Shown piece by piece: positions 25,608 through 33,956 of a stretch of DNA of 64,000 nt. Each line of letters opens with the position of its first letter. Position 1 is the first letter of the stretch. The position numbers and the translations under genes are program-made. The stretch comes from an uncultured Lachnospiraceae bacterium (GTDB lineage Bacteria; Bacillota; Clostridia; Lachnospirales; Lachnospiraceae). The notes under the pieces are model-generated. The model had not been told where the DNA came from and ran no database searches. It worked only from the letters and a program-made list of their open reading frames with translations. The stretch spans positions 62,001 through 126,000 of the forward strand of contig CAJUJK010000007.1 of NCBI GenBank assembly GCA_910586705.1. Direction: 5' to 3'.

Positions 25608-27425
25608 CTAATTCTCCCCCAGATTCATATATTTCAGATAAAGCCCCTCAAACCGCTCCGTCTCCGCCAGATTTCTGCTTTCCGCCAGACAAGTTCTCTC
25701 TTCCAATGCGGCTGCATCCAGCCGTTTTTCGCAAAGATCCCGCCCCAGCTCATACGCTCCCGCAAGCGACGTATTCCCTGCCGCCTGCACCCTGCCACGC
25801 ATGTAGGCGGGCAAAAGCCCGACAGCAACCGCCGCCTCCACGTCCAGATAATAGCCGAATCCCCCGGCAAGAAAAACTTTTTCTATCCCGGGACGCCCCA
25901 TCTCTTCCCATAATATCTCCACACCCGCGCGGATCGCCGCCTTTGCCATCTGCAGACCGCGCACATCTTTCTGTGTAAAATAACAACCGTTCTTTATCTC
26001 TCTGCCCCTCACAGCGGCTTCCTTCGCGCCCTCTATCCGCACGCCCTCCGTAAAATACGGCTCTGCCATAAGCCCCGTCTCGTCCAATATCCCACGCCGC
26101 AAAAGCTGTGCCGTAAGCGCGATCCGATCCGTCCCCATCATCGTACCGTCTCCCTCAAAAGCCGGTCCTGCCGCCGTGGCAGTCACGATCATACGCTGTC
26201 CGTCGGTAATCGCCATCTCGCCGTTGGTGCCCAGATCAATCAGCAGGGCAGCATGACGCTCTGATCCGTTCTCTTTTTCAGGCTCCCGGTTCCCAGACAG
26301 TTTCTCTGTCTCTTCAGCCAATCCTGTCTTCTCCGCTTTCTTCGATTTTTCTCTACCTTTCGGTGCTTTGGCGGCAAGCAGCCCCAGCGCATACAGCCCA
26401 GCCACAATGTCTCCCCCCACAAAGGCGCTCATGCAGGGCGCAACGTAGACCGGCATATCGGAAAACGCCCTGCCATCCGCCATAAGCAGGTTTTCCCGAA
26501 GCTCCTCCATTCCCTCAAAAAGACGTGCCGCCGTTATACTCTGCAAACCCTTCTCCACTGGCAGGAAGGGCGCCCTCCCCAGAAACGACACGTCCAATCC
26601 GAGCAGCAGATGTTCCATCGCCGTATTTCCGGCGATACACATGCAGAGAATCTTCCCTGCATTCCCCTTCTCCTTATGGCCCTGATCCACCAAATTCCCT
26701 TTTAGAGACACACTTTCTGCCGCGGCGCCTGTCCCCTTTCCAGTCTCCCTCACAGGAACCGGCTCATCCGATAAAGTTTCCTCATCCGCTTTTTTGAACA
26801 GATTCTCCGCAAACTGCCCAAGTCCCCTCAGAATCGCCCCGCAGACGAGTCTGCGCAGCTCCTCCCCGCGCCCGTCAACAGACACCTGTATCCGCGCCAA
26901 CACATCTGTGCCGTATCTCCGCTGGGGATTCATTTCACAGTAAGTATCGGCAACAGCCCCCGTCTCCGCATCCCTAAGCTGCATGGCAATGGTAGTGGTT
27001 CCCAGATCAACCGCGATGATATAACCTTTTCGACTACTATAGTCAACATTTTCCGACAACAGACGCATCTCCGTGACAATGGGTGTCTCCACGTTCCCTG
27101 TTTCCACGATTCTGACTGTGCAGTCCGCTTTCGGTCTGGTCACACACGCCAGTCTGTAACCCTGCCGCAGTTCTTCCGGCTCCAGACGGCTCCTCTCAAG
27201 CCCTGTGGGCAACGGCGCACCCTTCAGAAACTGGACGACACACCGCCCACAGTCCCCTCTGCCGCCGCAAAAACTGCCGTCCATCAACCCGTTTTTCAGC
27301 AGAGCCGGCATCAACGGCAAAGCTGACTCCTGCGTCAGTTCTATTTCCCCGTCAGACGTCCCGTCTGTTTTGCCTTTCGGTTTTTCGTCATTCATAACGA
27401 TTGTAATTTTTATCTGCTCAGACAA
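25608..27425 (-). CDS. ASKHA-domain protein with N-terminal 2Fe-2S ferredoxin (DUF4445/RACo-like)
   Basis: A 605-residue protein. The ferredoxin domain has Cys53, Cys59, Cys62 and Cys94 in the 2Fe-2S pattern. It is followed by an actin-like ATPase core (VDLGTTTIAMQLRD at about 140 and LIDLGTNGEMA in the second half). This is the layout of reductive activators of corrinoid proteins. Two low-complexity insertions (about 225-250 and 355-400) add length. It starts at TTG behind GAGGAG, overlapping the end of the DUF4250 gene by eight bases. No corrinoid protein or methyltransferase is in the window, so the client is unknown. Confidence 0.85.
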   Translation of the reverse strand: MSEQIKITIVMNDEKPKGKTDGTSDGEIELTQESALPLMPALLKNGLMDGSFCGGRGDCGRCVVQFLKGAPLPTGLERSRLEPEELRQGYRLACVTRPKADCTVRIVETGNVETPIVTEMRLLSENVDYSSRKGYIIAVDLGTTTIAMQLRDAETGAVADTYCEMNPQRRYGTDVLARIQVSVDGRGEELRRLVCGAILRGLGQFAENLFKKADEETLSDEPVPVRETGKGTGAAAESVSLKGNLVDQGHKEKGNAGKILCMCIAGNTAMEHLLLGLDVSFLGRAPFLPVEKGLQSITAARLFEGMEELRENLLMADGRAFSDMPVYVAPCMSAFVGGDIVAGLYALGLLAAKAPKGREKSKKAEKTGLAEETEKLSGNREPEKENGSERHAALLIDLGTNGEMAITDGQRMIVTATAAGPAFEGDGTMMGTDRIALTAQLLRRGILDETGLMAEPYFTEGVRIEGAKEAAVRGREIKNGCYFTQKDVRGLQMAKAAIRAGVEILWEEMGRPGIEKVFLAGGFGYYLDVEAAVAVGLLPAYMRGRVQAAGNTSLAGAYELGRDLCEKRLDAAALEERTCLAESRNLAETERFEGLYLKYMNLGEN

Positions 27426-27591
27426 ACTGGTTTTTCTCCTCGTCGTAATGATAATCTATTCCCGCCAGTTTTTCGACAATTTCATTACGGTCCGCGTCAA
27501 GATCTTCGCAGAGCGCATCCAGATTCGTATAAAAATCCCGGAGCTTTAAGTTTACATAACTCAGCAACATCACAGGGTCTTTCGGCATCAT
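27418..27591 (-). CDS. DUF4250 family small protein
   Basis: A 57-residue protein beginning MMPKDPVMLLSYVNLKLRD and ending YHYDEEKNQFV, the pattern of DUF4250. It is predicted helical and acidic in its second half (ALCEDLDADRNEIVEKL). Its function is unknown. AAAGGA precedes the paired ATG codons at 27591 and 27588. Its stop overlaps the TTG start of the ASKHA gene, implying coupled translation, and it begins 16 bases after the S66 peptidase gene. Confidence 0.85.
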   Translation of the reverse strand: MMPKDPVMLLSYVNLKLRDFYTNLDALCEDLDADRNEIVEKLAGIDYHYDEEKNQFV

Positions 27592-27607
27592 TTTTATCTG
27601 TCCTTTC

Positions 27608-28765
27608 TCATTTCAATTCCATCTCCACACGGTATGTCATCCCGTCGCTAACCACATTTGCCATACTGCCGCAGATTAACGGCATAGACGGCGGCATATG
27701 CCCGATATCCAGATCCATAAGCACCGGCACATGGTGGGGATAAAGCATCTCGCAGACCGCCTGATAACTGTCAATGCCAAACTCCTCCACGCCCATGCCA
27801 AGCCTCGGCCTGCCGATCAGAAACCCTTTGCAGTATTTAAACCACCCTGCATGTTCCATCTGCCACATGGCGCGGCGTATGCCCATCAGGTTCAGGTCGC
27901 ACGCCTCCAGAAACCAGATGATGCCGTCCTCTTTATAGCGTTCCGTGAACTCTGCCACCTTATCGTACCGGGTGCCAAGTAAATTAACCAGACAGTCCAT
28001 GCAGCCACCAATAAGGCGACCTGTGAAACTGATGTCCGCATTTTCTTCCGGCTCTTTCTTTTCGATATGAGACGCCGCCGTTTCCAAAACCGCAGGCCGG
28101 GCGTCTCCTGCCCTGTGCTCCACGTCTGTTCCTGCCATATGCCGCAGACTCTCCACATTCGTCCTGCCATCCGGCAGATAATATTTAATAACAGACGTTT
28201 CTGTCAAGTTGTACGGCTCATAAGGGTGCTCCTCATCCTTCAGAGATTCCCTCTCCCATTTGTCATACCCCTGCATCGTGAGCTTTTTCCCCTGCAGAAG
28301 CAGCATCGCATCATTCAATGACGGGTGTAATGGCTCCATCCCGAAAGCCGCCGCACACGGTCCGTACACAGTCGCTGCATCACACAGAGTCGCCAGCAGG
28401 AAGGTAAAGTTCGTGTTGTCCGAATATCCCAGATACCATTTGGGCGCCGCCTGTCTGATCTGTTCAAAATCCACATAATCCAGAATCTCACACATCAGTT
28501 CACCGCCCCCGCAGGAAATGAGACAGTCGTTATTTTTATCGCAGTAATATGCTGTCAGTTCTTCCCCGCACTTCTTGGGCGTATTGCTGATCCCCACGCC
28601 CTCCTCCACGTAACAGTTCGGCCCGAGCTGTAAATGAAATCCCTGCTCTTTCCATCTCTTCTGCGCATTCAGAAATCCGCTTTTGTAAGGCTCTGTCGCG
28701 CAGCCAAAAGACGGCGCCACAAACCCTATTGTCCCGTTTTCCTGTAAAAATGCCGGATATCTCAT
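27608..28765 (-). CDS. S66 family peptidase (LD-carboxypeptidase/MccF-like)
   Basis: A 385-residue serine peptidase of the S66 clan, known for trimming murein tetrapeptides or for cleaving microcin C-type conjugates. The Ser-Glu-His triad is visible: Ser115 in GYSDNTNF, Glu287 in FLEACD and His356 in IGHMPPS. It has no signal peptide, so it acts in the cytoplasm on recycled peptides or toxic conjugates. The length is longer than E. coli LdcA and closer to MccF. The ATG at 28765 follows GGGAGG. It heads a three-gene leftward operon with DUF4250 and the ASKHA gene. Confidence 0.9.
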   Translation of the reverse strand: MRYPAFLQENGTIGFVAPSFGCATEPYKSGFLNAQKRWKEQGFHLQLGPNCYVEEGVGISNTPKKCGEELTAYYCDKNNDCLISCGGGELMCEILDYVDFEQIRQAAPKWYLGYSDNTNFTFLLATLCDAATVYGPCAAAFGMEPLHPSLNDAMLLLQGKKLTMQGYDKWERESLKDEEHPYEPYNLTETSVIKYYLPDGRTNVESLRHMAGTDVEHRAGDARPAVLETAASHIEKKEPEENADISFTGRLIGGCMDCLVNLLGTRYDKVAEFTERYKEDGIIWFLEACDLNLMGIRRAMWQMEHAGWFKYCKGFLIGRPRLGMGVEEFGIDSYQAVCEMLYPHHVPVLMDLDIGHMPPSMPLICGSMANVVSDGMTYRVEMELK

Positions 28766-29215
28766 ACTTGCCTCCCGTTTCCCTCTCTTTTTCTTTTCTC
28801 TTTTTGCCAAAAACACCCGCCGTTTTCCCAGCAGTTTGCGATCGCCTTCAGTCCCTTTCGCTAAATTATGATTTAGCATTTCGCAAAAGCAGGGACTTAT
28901 CCACGATTTTTCTCAGTTTTCGCCTTTTCGCCCTTCCGTTTCGCTAAATCCTGTTTTAACTACAGACATTTTGTGTCTTTAGACAGCACATGTTATCCTT
29001 TTAACCGCCTCATGACTAACTAATTCAGTCAAATCTGTTTGACCGCTTTCCTTCCTACCATACCACACTTGCAGACAACTTGCCAGTCCGTTCTGACCCT
29101 GTCATCCATGCATACCACTCCACTGAGCACTCTCCCTATCGCTTTCACCTTAATAAGCCGTACCAGCATAACAGGCATCCCATCTGCTCCATTCCGATCT
29201 TCGGCCTGTTTCTGA
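28766..29215. other. 450-base non-coding region upstream of the S66 operon
   Basis: No convincing gene. It holds the inverted repeat GCTAAAT/ATTTAGC (28860-28877) and a further TTTCGCTAAAT copy near 28939, giving three related half-sites in 90 bases. These may be operator sites for the S66 operon. No good -35/-10 pair was identified. Confidence 0.45.
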
Positions 29216-29260
29216 TATAAAAACAAACCCGGCGTTTTACACTCCAATTCCAACGCCGAG
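29216..29260 (-). terminator. Probable clpB terminator
   Basis: On the minus strand the stem CGGCGTT/AACGCCG, with a loop of about 15 bases, is followed by GGTTTGTTTTT. It lies 75-115 bases after the clpB stop codon. Confidence 0.65.
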
Positions 29261-29332
29261 TCTGTTCTATTTCTGTTCTCCTTATTATAACAAGTGTTTT
29301 CAATTTTCATCCCACCTGTTATTCTTTCATCT

Positions 29333-31915
29333 TCACTTCCTTCTCGCCGCCAACGCACCCTCCTCCACGACAATCAGAATCACGTCTTTCGCATTGACCT
29401 GATCGGAGAGAATCAGTTTCGCTGACAGCGTCTCCACATACTTCTGGATATACCGTTTCAGAGGTCTCGCACCATATACTGGATCGTAGGCGTTATCCAC
29501 CACAAACGTTTCCGCCTCGGGCGTAAGTTCAATAGAAAGTTCCCGGTCCGCCAGCCTTCTGTTGAGATCGTCCACAATCAGCCGGATGATGCCGCCGATG
29601 TTTTCTTTCGTCAGAGGCTTGAACAGGATCGTCTCGTCCAGTCTGTTCAAAAACTCCGGGCGGAAATGGTTCCTCAAGTCACCCATCACCAGTTTTTCCG
29701 CCTCTTCTTTGATCGCCCCCTGCGCGTCAATGCCCTCCAGCAGATAGTCCGCACCGATATTTGAAGTCATAATCAGAATCGTATTCTTGAAATCCACCGT
29801 CCGTCCCTGGGAATCCGTGATCCGCCCATCGTCCAGTACCTGCAGAAGCACGTTGAATACATCGGGATGAGCTTTCTCAATCTCGTCGAAGAGTACCACC
29901 GAATACGGCTTTCTCCGCACCGCCTCCGTCAACTGACCGCCCTCCTCATAACCCACATATCCGGGAGGCGCTCCGATCAGTCTGGAAACAGAGTATTTCT
30001 CCATATATTCGCTCATATCAATACGAACCATGTTCGTCTCATCATCAAAAAGCGAAGCCGCCAGTGCCTTAGCCAGTTCCGTCTTTCCCACACCCGTAGG
30101 ACCTAAGAACAAAAAGGAACCGATAGGTTTTGTGGGATCCTTGATCCCCGCCTTGGAGCGAATAATAGCATCTGTTACTTTTGTGACGCCCTCGTCCTGT
30201 CCGATCACCCGCTTGTGCAGTTCCTCGTCCAGATGCAGCGTCTTGTTCCGCTCGCTCTCTGTCAATCTGGAAACCGGGATACCCGTCCAGCGGGAAATGA
30301 TTTTCGCAATCTCCTCATCAGATACACTCTGATGTACCAGAGAAAGCTCTTCTGCGCTGACCCTGTCCTCCTCAATCTCCAACTGCTGCTTTAAGGCAGG
30401 CAGCTTACCGTAGCTCAATTCCGCCGCTTTTTCGTAATCGCCGTCTCTCTGGGCGATCTGGATCTGATTATTGACTTCGTCAATCTCTTCCCTGATTTTA
30501 GATAGTTTCTCCACGGAAGCCTTCTCATTCTCCCACTGTGCCATGCGATTCTGCAGCTCTTCCTTCAGCTCTGCCAGTTCTTTCTGCAGATGGGAAAGCC
30601 GCTCACGGCTTAAATTATCGTCCTCCTTCTTCAAAGCCGTTTCTTCTATTTCTAACTGCATCACCCTGCGGCGCAGCTCGTCCAGTTCCGTCGGCATGGA
30701 ATCCAGCTCCGTCTTGATCAGCGCGCACGCTTCGTCCACCAGATCAATCGCCTTGTCCGGCAGAAAACGGTCGGAAATATAGCGGTTTGACAATACCGCC
30801 GCACTCACCAGCGCGTTGTCCATGATCTTGACCCCGTGGTAAACCTCATAACGCTCCTTCAGCCCGCGGAGAATGGAAATGGTGTCCTCCACCGTCGGCT
30901 CCTCCACCATGACCGGCTGGAAACGCCGCTCTAACGCCGCGTCCTTCTCAATATACTGGCGGTACTCGTCTAACGTCGTCGCGCCGATACAGTGCAGCTC
31001 ACCCCTTGCCAGCATGGGCTTTAACATGTTGCCCGCATCCATGGCACCGTCAGTCTTTCCCGCGCCCACAATGGTGTGCAGCTCGTCGATAAAGAGAATG
31101 ATCTGCCCGTCGCTGTTCTTCACATCGTCCAGAACCGCCTTCAGACGCTCCTCAAACTCGCCCCGGTATTTCGCGCCTGCAACCAGCGCGCCCATATCCA
31201 GCGAAAAAATCTTCTTATCTTTGAGCCCCTCCGGCACATCTCCCCTGACAATCCGCTGCGCCAGCCCTTCCGCCACCGCCGTCTTGCCCACACCCGGCTC
31301 GCCGATCAGCACGGGATTGTTCTTCGTCTTTCTTGACAAAATCCGGATCACATTGCGGATCTCCGTGTCTCTGCCGATCACAGGATCAAGCTTCTGGTCT
31401 CTCGCCTTCTCCACCAGATCCTGCCCGTATTTCTCCAGCGTGTCGTAAGTCGCCTCTGGATTGTCCGAGGTCACCCGCTGGTTGCCCCGCACCGTGGAGA
31501 GCGCCTGCAAAAAACGCTCCCTCGTGATGCCGAACTCCCGGAAAATCTCCTTGATCTCCCTATTCGGGTGTTTCAGCATGGCGAGAAAAAGATGCTCCAC
31601 CGATACATACTCGTCACCCAGCGCCTTCGCCTCGTCCTCCGCGCCGATCAGAACCTTATTCAAGTCCTGCCCGATGAAAATCTGTCCTCCCTGCACTTTC
31701 GTGCGCTTGGAAAGCCCCTGCTCCACGCGGTTCGTAAAGTATTCCTTCTGTATCTCCATCTTCTCAATCAGCTTGAGAATCAGGCTGTCATCAATGGTAA
31801 GCAGGCTATATAACAGGTGTTCTTCTTCAATTTCCTGATTGCCGTACTCGTATGCCAGCTTTTCGCACCCTTCTACCGCCTGAATGGATTTCTGCGTGAA
31901 TTTCGTTAAGTTCAT
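29333..31915 (-). CDS. clpB: ATP-dependent chaperone ClpB
   Basis: An 860-residue HSP100 disaggregase. It has an N-terminal Clp repeat domain (1-145), a first AAA+ domain with Walker A GEPGVGKTAVAEG, a middle coiled coil (about 405-525, rich in Glu/Lys/Leu), and a second AAA+ domain with GPTGVGKTELAKA. Both Walker B motifs are intact. The presence of the full coiled-coil middle domain identifies ClpB rather than ClpC. The ATG at 31915 follows GGAGG; a GTG nine bases earlier is less well placed. Expression is controlled by the CIRCE element overlapping its promoter. Confidence 0.97.
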   Translation of the reverse strand: MNLTKFTQKSIQAVEGCEKLAYEYGNQEIEEEHLLYSLLTIDDSLILKLIEKMEIQKEYFTNRVEQGLSKRTKVQGGQIFIGQDLNKVLIGAEDEAKALGDEYVSVEHLFLAMLKHPNREIKEIFREFGITRERFLQALSTVRGNQRVTSDNPEATYDTLEKYGQDLVEKARDQKLDPVIGRDTEIRNVIRILSRKTKNNPVLIGEPGVGKTAVAEGLAQRIVRGDVPEGLKDKKIFSLDMGALVAGAKYRGEFEERLKAVLDDVKNSDGQIILFIDELHTIVGAGKTDGAMDAGNMLKPMLARGELHCIGATTLDEYRQYIEKDAALERRFQPVMVEEPTVEDTISILRGLKERYEVYHGVKIMDNALVSAAVLSNRYISDRFLPDKAIDLVDEACALIKTELDSMPTELDELRRRVMQLEIEETALKKEDDNLSRERLSHLQKELAELKEELQNRMAQWENEKASVEKLSKIREEIDEVNNQIQIAQRDGDYEKAAELSYGKLPALKQQLEIEEDRVSAEELSLVHQSVSDEEIAKIISRWTGIPVSRLTESERNKTLHLDEELHKRVIGQDEGVTKVTDAIIRSKAGIKDPTKPIGSFLFLGPTGVGKTELAKALAASLFDDETNMVRIDMSEYMEKYSVSRLIGAPPGYVGYEEGGQLTEAVRRKPYSVVLFDEIEKAHPDVFNVLLQVLDDGRITDSQGRTVDFKNTILIMTSNIGADYLLEGIDAQGAIKEEAEKLVMGDLRNHFRPEFLNRLDETILFKPLTKENIGGIIRLIVDDLNRRLADRELSIELTPEAETFVVDNAYDPVYGARPLKRYIQKYVETLSAKLILSDQVNAKDVILIVVEEGALAARRK

Positions 31916-31974
31916 AACATACACCTCCCTGTCTGTGCAGATGCATTATGTCAATCTGTTCTATTTACACTATC

Positions 31975-32017
31975 ACAATACAACTTATTGTTAGCACTGT
32001 CAAGAGGTGAGTGCTAA
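31975..32017 (-). promoter_or_regulatory. clpB promoter overlapped by a CIRCE operator
   Basis: CIRCE: TTAGCACTG (31991-31999), nine bases, GAGTGCTAA (32009-32017), one mismatch to the HrcA consensus. On the minus strand the promoter is TTGACA (32003-31998), 17 bases, TATTGT (31980-31975). The -35 sits inside the operator, so bound HrcA would block RNA polymerase. hrcA itself is not in the window. Confidence 0.92.
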
Positions 32018-32035
32018 TAAATTTATTAAAATTTT

Positions 32036-32062
32036 GCAAACCCGGTGTTTATGCGGGTTTGC
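32036..32062. terminator. Hairpin upstream of the clpB promoter
   Basis: Perfect 8-bp stem GCAAACCC/GGGTTTGC with an 11-base loop. On the minus strand it is followed by AAAATTTTAAT, so it may stop readthrough into clpB from the scar region. Confidence 0.5.
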
Positions 32063-32240
32063 GTGTCCTAAAATTTCTATAAAGTAATAATAACAGGTGT
32101 TTTACACCAAATTTACACCATTTTTTTATTTCCGCGAGCAATGAGAAAAGCACCGTGCTGGCACGAGTATTTTGCGAATGCCGCGAGAGTCAAATACATC
32201 GCAGCTTGCTACGAAGTATTTGACTGTTTGGTGCAAACAC

Positions 32241-32348
32241 TCAGCCTCCTGCTGCCAGCGCATACCGCTCCACTTCCTCCCTAACATCCTGTCTGCCGGC
32301 GATATGATTATATACATCCACCGTCACATCGCTGTGGGCGTGTCCCAT
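32241..32348 (-). pseudogene. C-terminal remnant of a tyrosine recombinase
   Basis: A 35-codon stretch ending in a stop codon reads LMGHAHSDVTVDVYNHI, the conserved final box of phage-type integrases, in which Tyr is the nucleophile and GHA/His precedes it. Upstream of this box the sequence becomes unrelated and there is no rest of the catalytic domain. It is therefore a relic of an integrated element. It lies between clpB and the Rpn nuclease gene. Confidence 0.72.
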
Positions 32349-32387
32349 TAAGCAACTATTGTTATTATATGTGACGTATAAGACTAA

Positions 32388-32423
32388 GCAAGGAGTATTC
32401 CATCACTTCAGAATACTCCTTGC
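32388..32423. terminator. Hairpin after the Rpn gene
   Basis: Perfect 13-bp stem GCAAGGAGTATTC/GAATACTCCTTGC with a 10-base loop. The following T run is weak on either strand. It lies about 50 bases downstream of the Rpn stop codon. Confidence 0.55.
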
Positions 32424-32470
32424 CTCACACATTCTTTCTTGATCTCCATTCCACTTTGATCTACACTAAT

Positions 32471-33280
32471 TTACAATTCCTTCAAAAGCACAGCCTTATC
32501 TGCCTCTGTTACTTTCATTGCCGACATTGCCTGTTCCGCGGACCACTTCATGGATTCCATCAAATTTCTCACATTTTCAATCAGAATATTTAATCTTGCA
32601 ATTTCTGCTTTTTGTTCCGCATACTTTTCAACCGCCTCACACATTCTTTCTCGACCTCCTTCTTCCTTAAAATGTCGCACCCCTTTAGCCAGTTCCGGAT
32701 AATACATATCCTTCGCTTTCTTACAGCCAAAGTCATGCATCAGTCTTCCGACTGTATCGTCTCCCTTATAGTTTCCATTCACATACACAATATGAGAGCC
32801 ATCATCAAACGCCTCGTCAATTTCCTCAAAATGGCGATTGATCGTATAGATCGGTATCCCATGTCCAAAGATATCCGTCTGGGTGATAAACACCATATAC
32901 GAATCCTGTAACTCCGAAAAATCCTGCCCTGCTTTCAGCATCCGTGAATCCATCATACTGCTGTTAAATCTGGCGCGGCGTATATGCGCCCCTTCCGGTT
33001 TCTTCTGCACTTCCACATTATAGTGCTTGCCCGCACTGTCTTTTGCCAGAATATCCAGACGGATATCCCGCCCGCCCACTACAGGACTCTGCAATTCTCT
33101 CTGTCCTACAACGCTTATAACCTGGATATCGTCCTTTTTCAGTATAATCTTTAACAGAAGCTCTGTCGCTTCTATATTACCGTCAAATACCACAGACATC
33201 AGATCATCATCGAATAAGCTCATACCATCGACAATCTGCTCTACGGTTCTGGTATCCTGCCGTATTTCTTCCCCAGCCAT
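32471..33280 (-). CDS. Rpn family recombination-promoting nuclease/putative transposase
   Basis: A 269-residue PD-(D/E)XK nuclease of the RpnA/transposase_31-related group. The catalytic core is readable: the aspartate in RDIRLDILAKD, then NVEVQKK supplying Glu-x-Gln and Lys. The C-terminal 80 residues are helical and repetitive, typical of this family's variable tail. These proteins are expanded in Lachnospiraceae. Downstream of the stop codon a short stretch encodes GDQERMCEA, near-identical to GGRERMCEA within the gene, so part of a second copy seems to have been lost here. Confidence 0.88.
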   Translation of the reverse strand: MAGEEIRQDTRTVEQIVDGMSLFDDDLMSVVFDGNIEATELLLKIILKKDDIQVISVVGQRELQSPVVGGRDIRLDILAKDSAGKHYNVEVQKKPEGAHIRRARFNSSMMDSRMLKAGQDFSELQDSYMVFITQTDIFGHGIPIYTINRHFEEIDEAFDDGSHIVYVNGNYKGDDTVGRLMHDFGCKKAKDMYYPELAKGVRHFKEEGGRERMCEAVEKYAEQKAEIARLNILIENVRNLMESMKWSAEQAMSAMKVTEADKAVLLKEL

Positions 33281-33338
33281 TGATCCACCACCTTTTTGAC
33301 TGTCTTTTCTTTTGCCATCTCATCATTAAGTTACTATT

Positions 33339-33367
33339 ATTATATCCTATCATGCAAGGACTCACAA
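33339..33367 (-). promoter_or_regulatory. Predicted promoter of the Rpn gene
   Basis: On the minus strand TTGTGA (33367-33362), 17 bases, TATAAT (33344-33339). Confidence 0.5.
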
Positions 33368-33498
33368 TCCGATTTTTCCGAAATCATAACTCCGGAAGGC
33401 ATGACGGAACAAGATGAAAGCCACCCGCCAATCTCAAGAGATTTCCATAATGACAACACCCGAAATCTATGATTCATCATACGAAAGAGGAGACTGCA

Positions 33499-33924
33499 AT
33501 GAAAAAACTTCTGGAAGAATTTAAGACATTTGCATTGAAGGGAAACATGATCGATCTGGCTGTCGGAATGATCATCGGCAGCGCCTTTACGGGGATTGTC
33601 GGCTCTCTGGTGGATGACATTTTTATGCCGCTGCTCAGTATCTTTACCGGCAAGATCAATTTTGACAATCTGAAAATCATCCTCGGCAGCGGTGAAAACG
33701 CCGCCACCATCAATTACGGAACATTTCTGACTCAAGTGGTCAATTTCCTCGTTGTCAGCTTTGTCATCTTTCTGTTGATCCGGCAGATCAACAAGTTACA
33801 GCATCCGAAAGCGGAAAAAGCGGTTAAGGAAGAGACGGAAAAGGAATGTCCTTTCTGCAAAAGCACTATCTCCATCCACGCCACCCGCTGCCCTCACTGT
33901 ACGTCTGTTCTGGAGGACGCCTGA
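33499..33924 (+). CDS. mscL: Large-conductance mechanosensitive channel MscL with zinc ribbon
   Basis: A 141-residue pentameric pressure-release channel. The N-terminal helix and first membrane segment read EFKTFALKGNMIDLAVGMIIG, the second segment spans about 76-95. After the channel proper there is an added C-terminal zinc ribbon, Cys117-x2-Cys120 and Cys131-x2-Cys134, that the E. coli protein lacks. The ATG at 33499 follows AGAGGAG. Single-gene unit ending at a hairpin shared with the convergent acyltransferase gene. Confidence 0.96.
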   Translation: MKKLLEEFKTFALKGNMIDLAVGMIIGSAFTGIVGSLVDDIFMPLLSIFTGKINFDNLKIILGSGENAATINYGTFLTQVVNFLVVSFVIFLLIRQINKLQHPKAEKAVKEETEKECPFCKSTISIHATRCPHCTSVLEDA

Positions 33925-33956
33925 ACCGTCCTCCTCCGGCACGCTAATGCCGTGCC
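33912..33956. terminator. Hairpins between convergent mscL and acyltransferase genes
   Basis: GGAGGACG (33912-33919)/CGTCCTCC (33927-33934) overlaps the mscL stop codon, and GGCACG (33938-33943)/CGTGCC (33951-33956) overlaps the acyltransferase stop. Neither has a T run, so true termination is uncertain. Confidence 0.4.

Noticed and set aside
29029..29310. Minus-strand frame of about 93 codons starting MKIENTCYNKENRN after clpB
   Set aside because: No ribosome binding site at usable spacing, no recognisable family, and it spans the probable clpB terminator.
32126..32317. Minus-strand 63-codon frame beginning MYIIISPADRM
   Set aside because: It overlaps the recombinase remnant in another frame and has no start signal or family.
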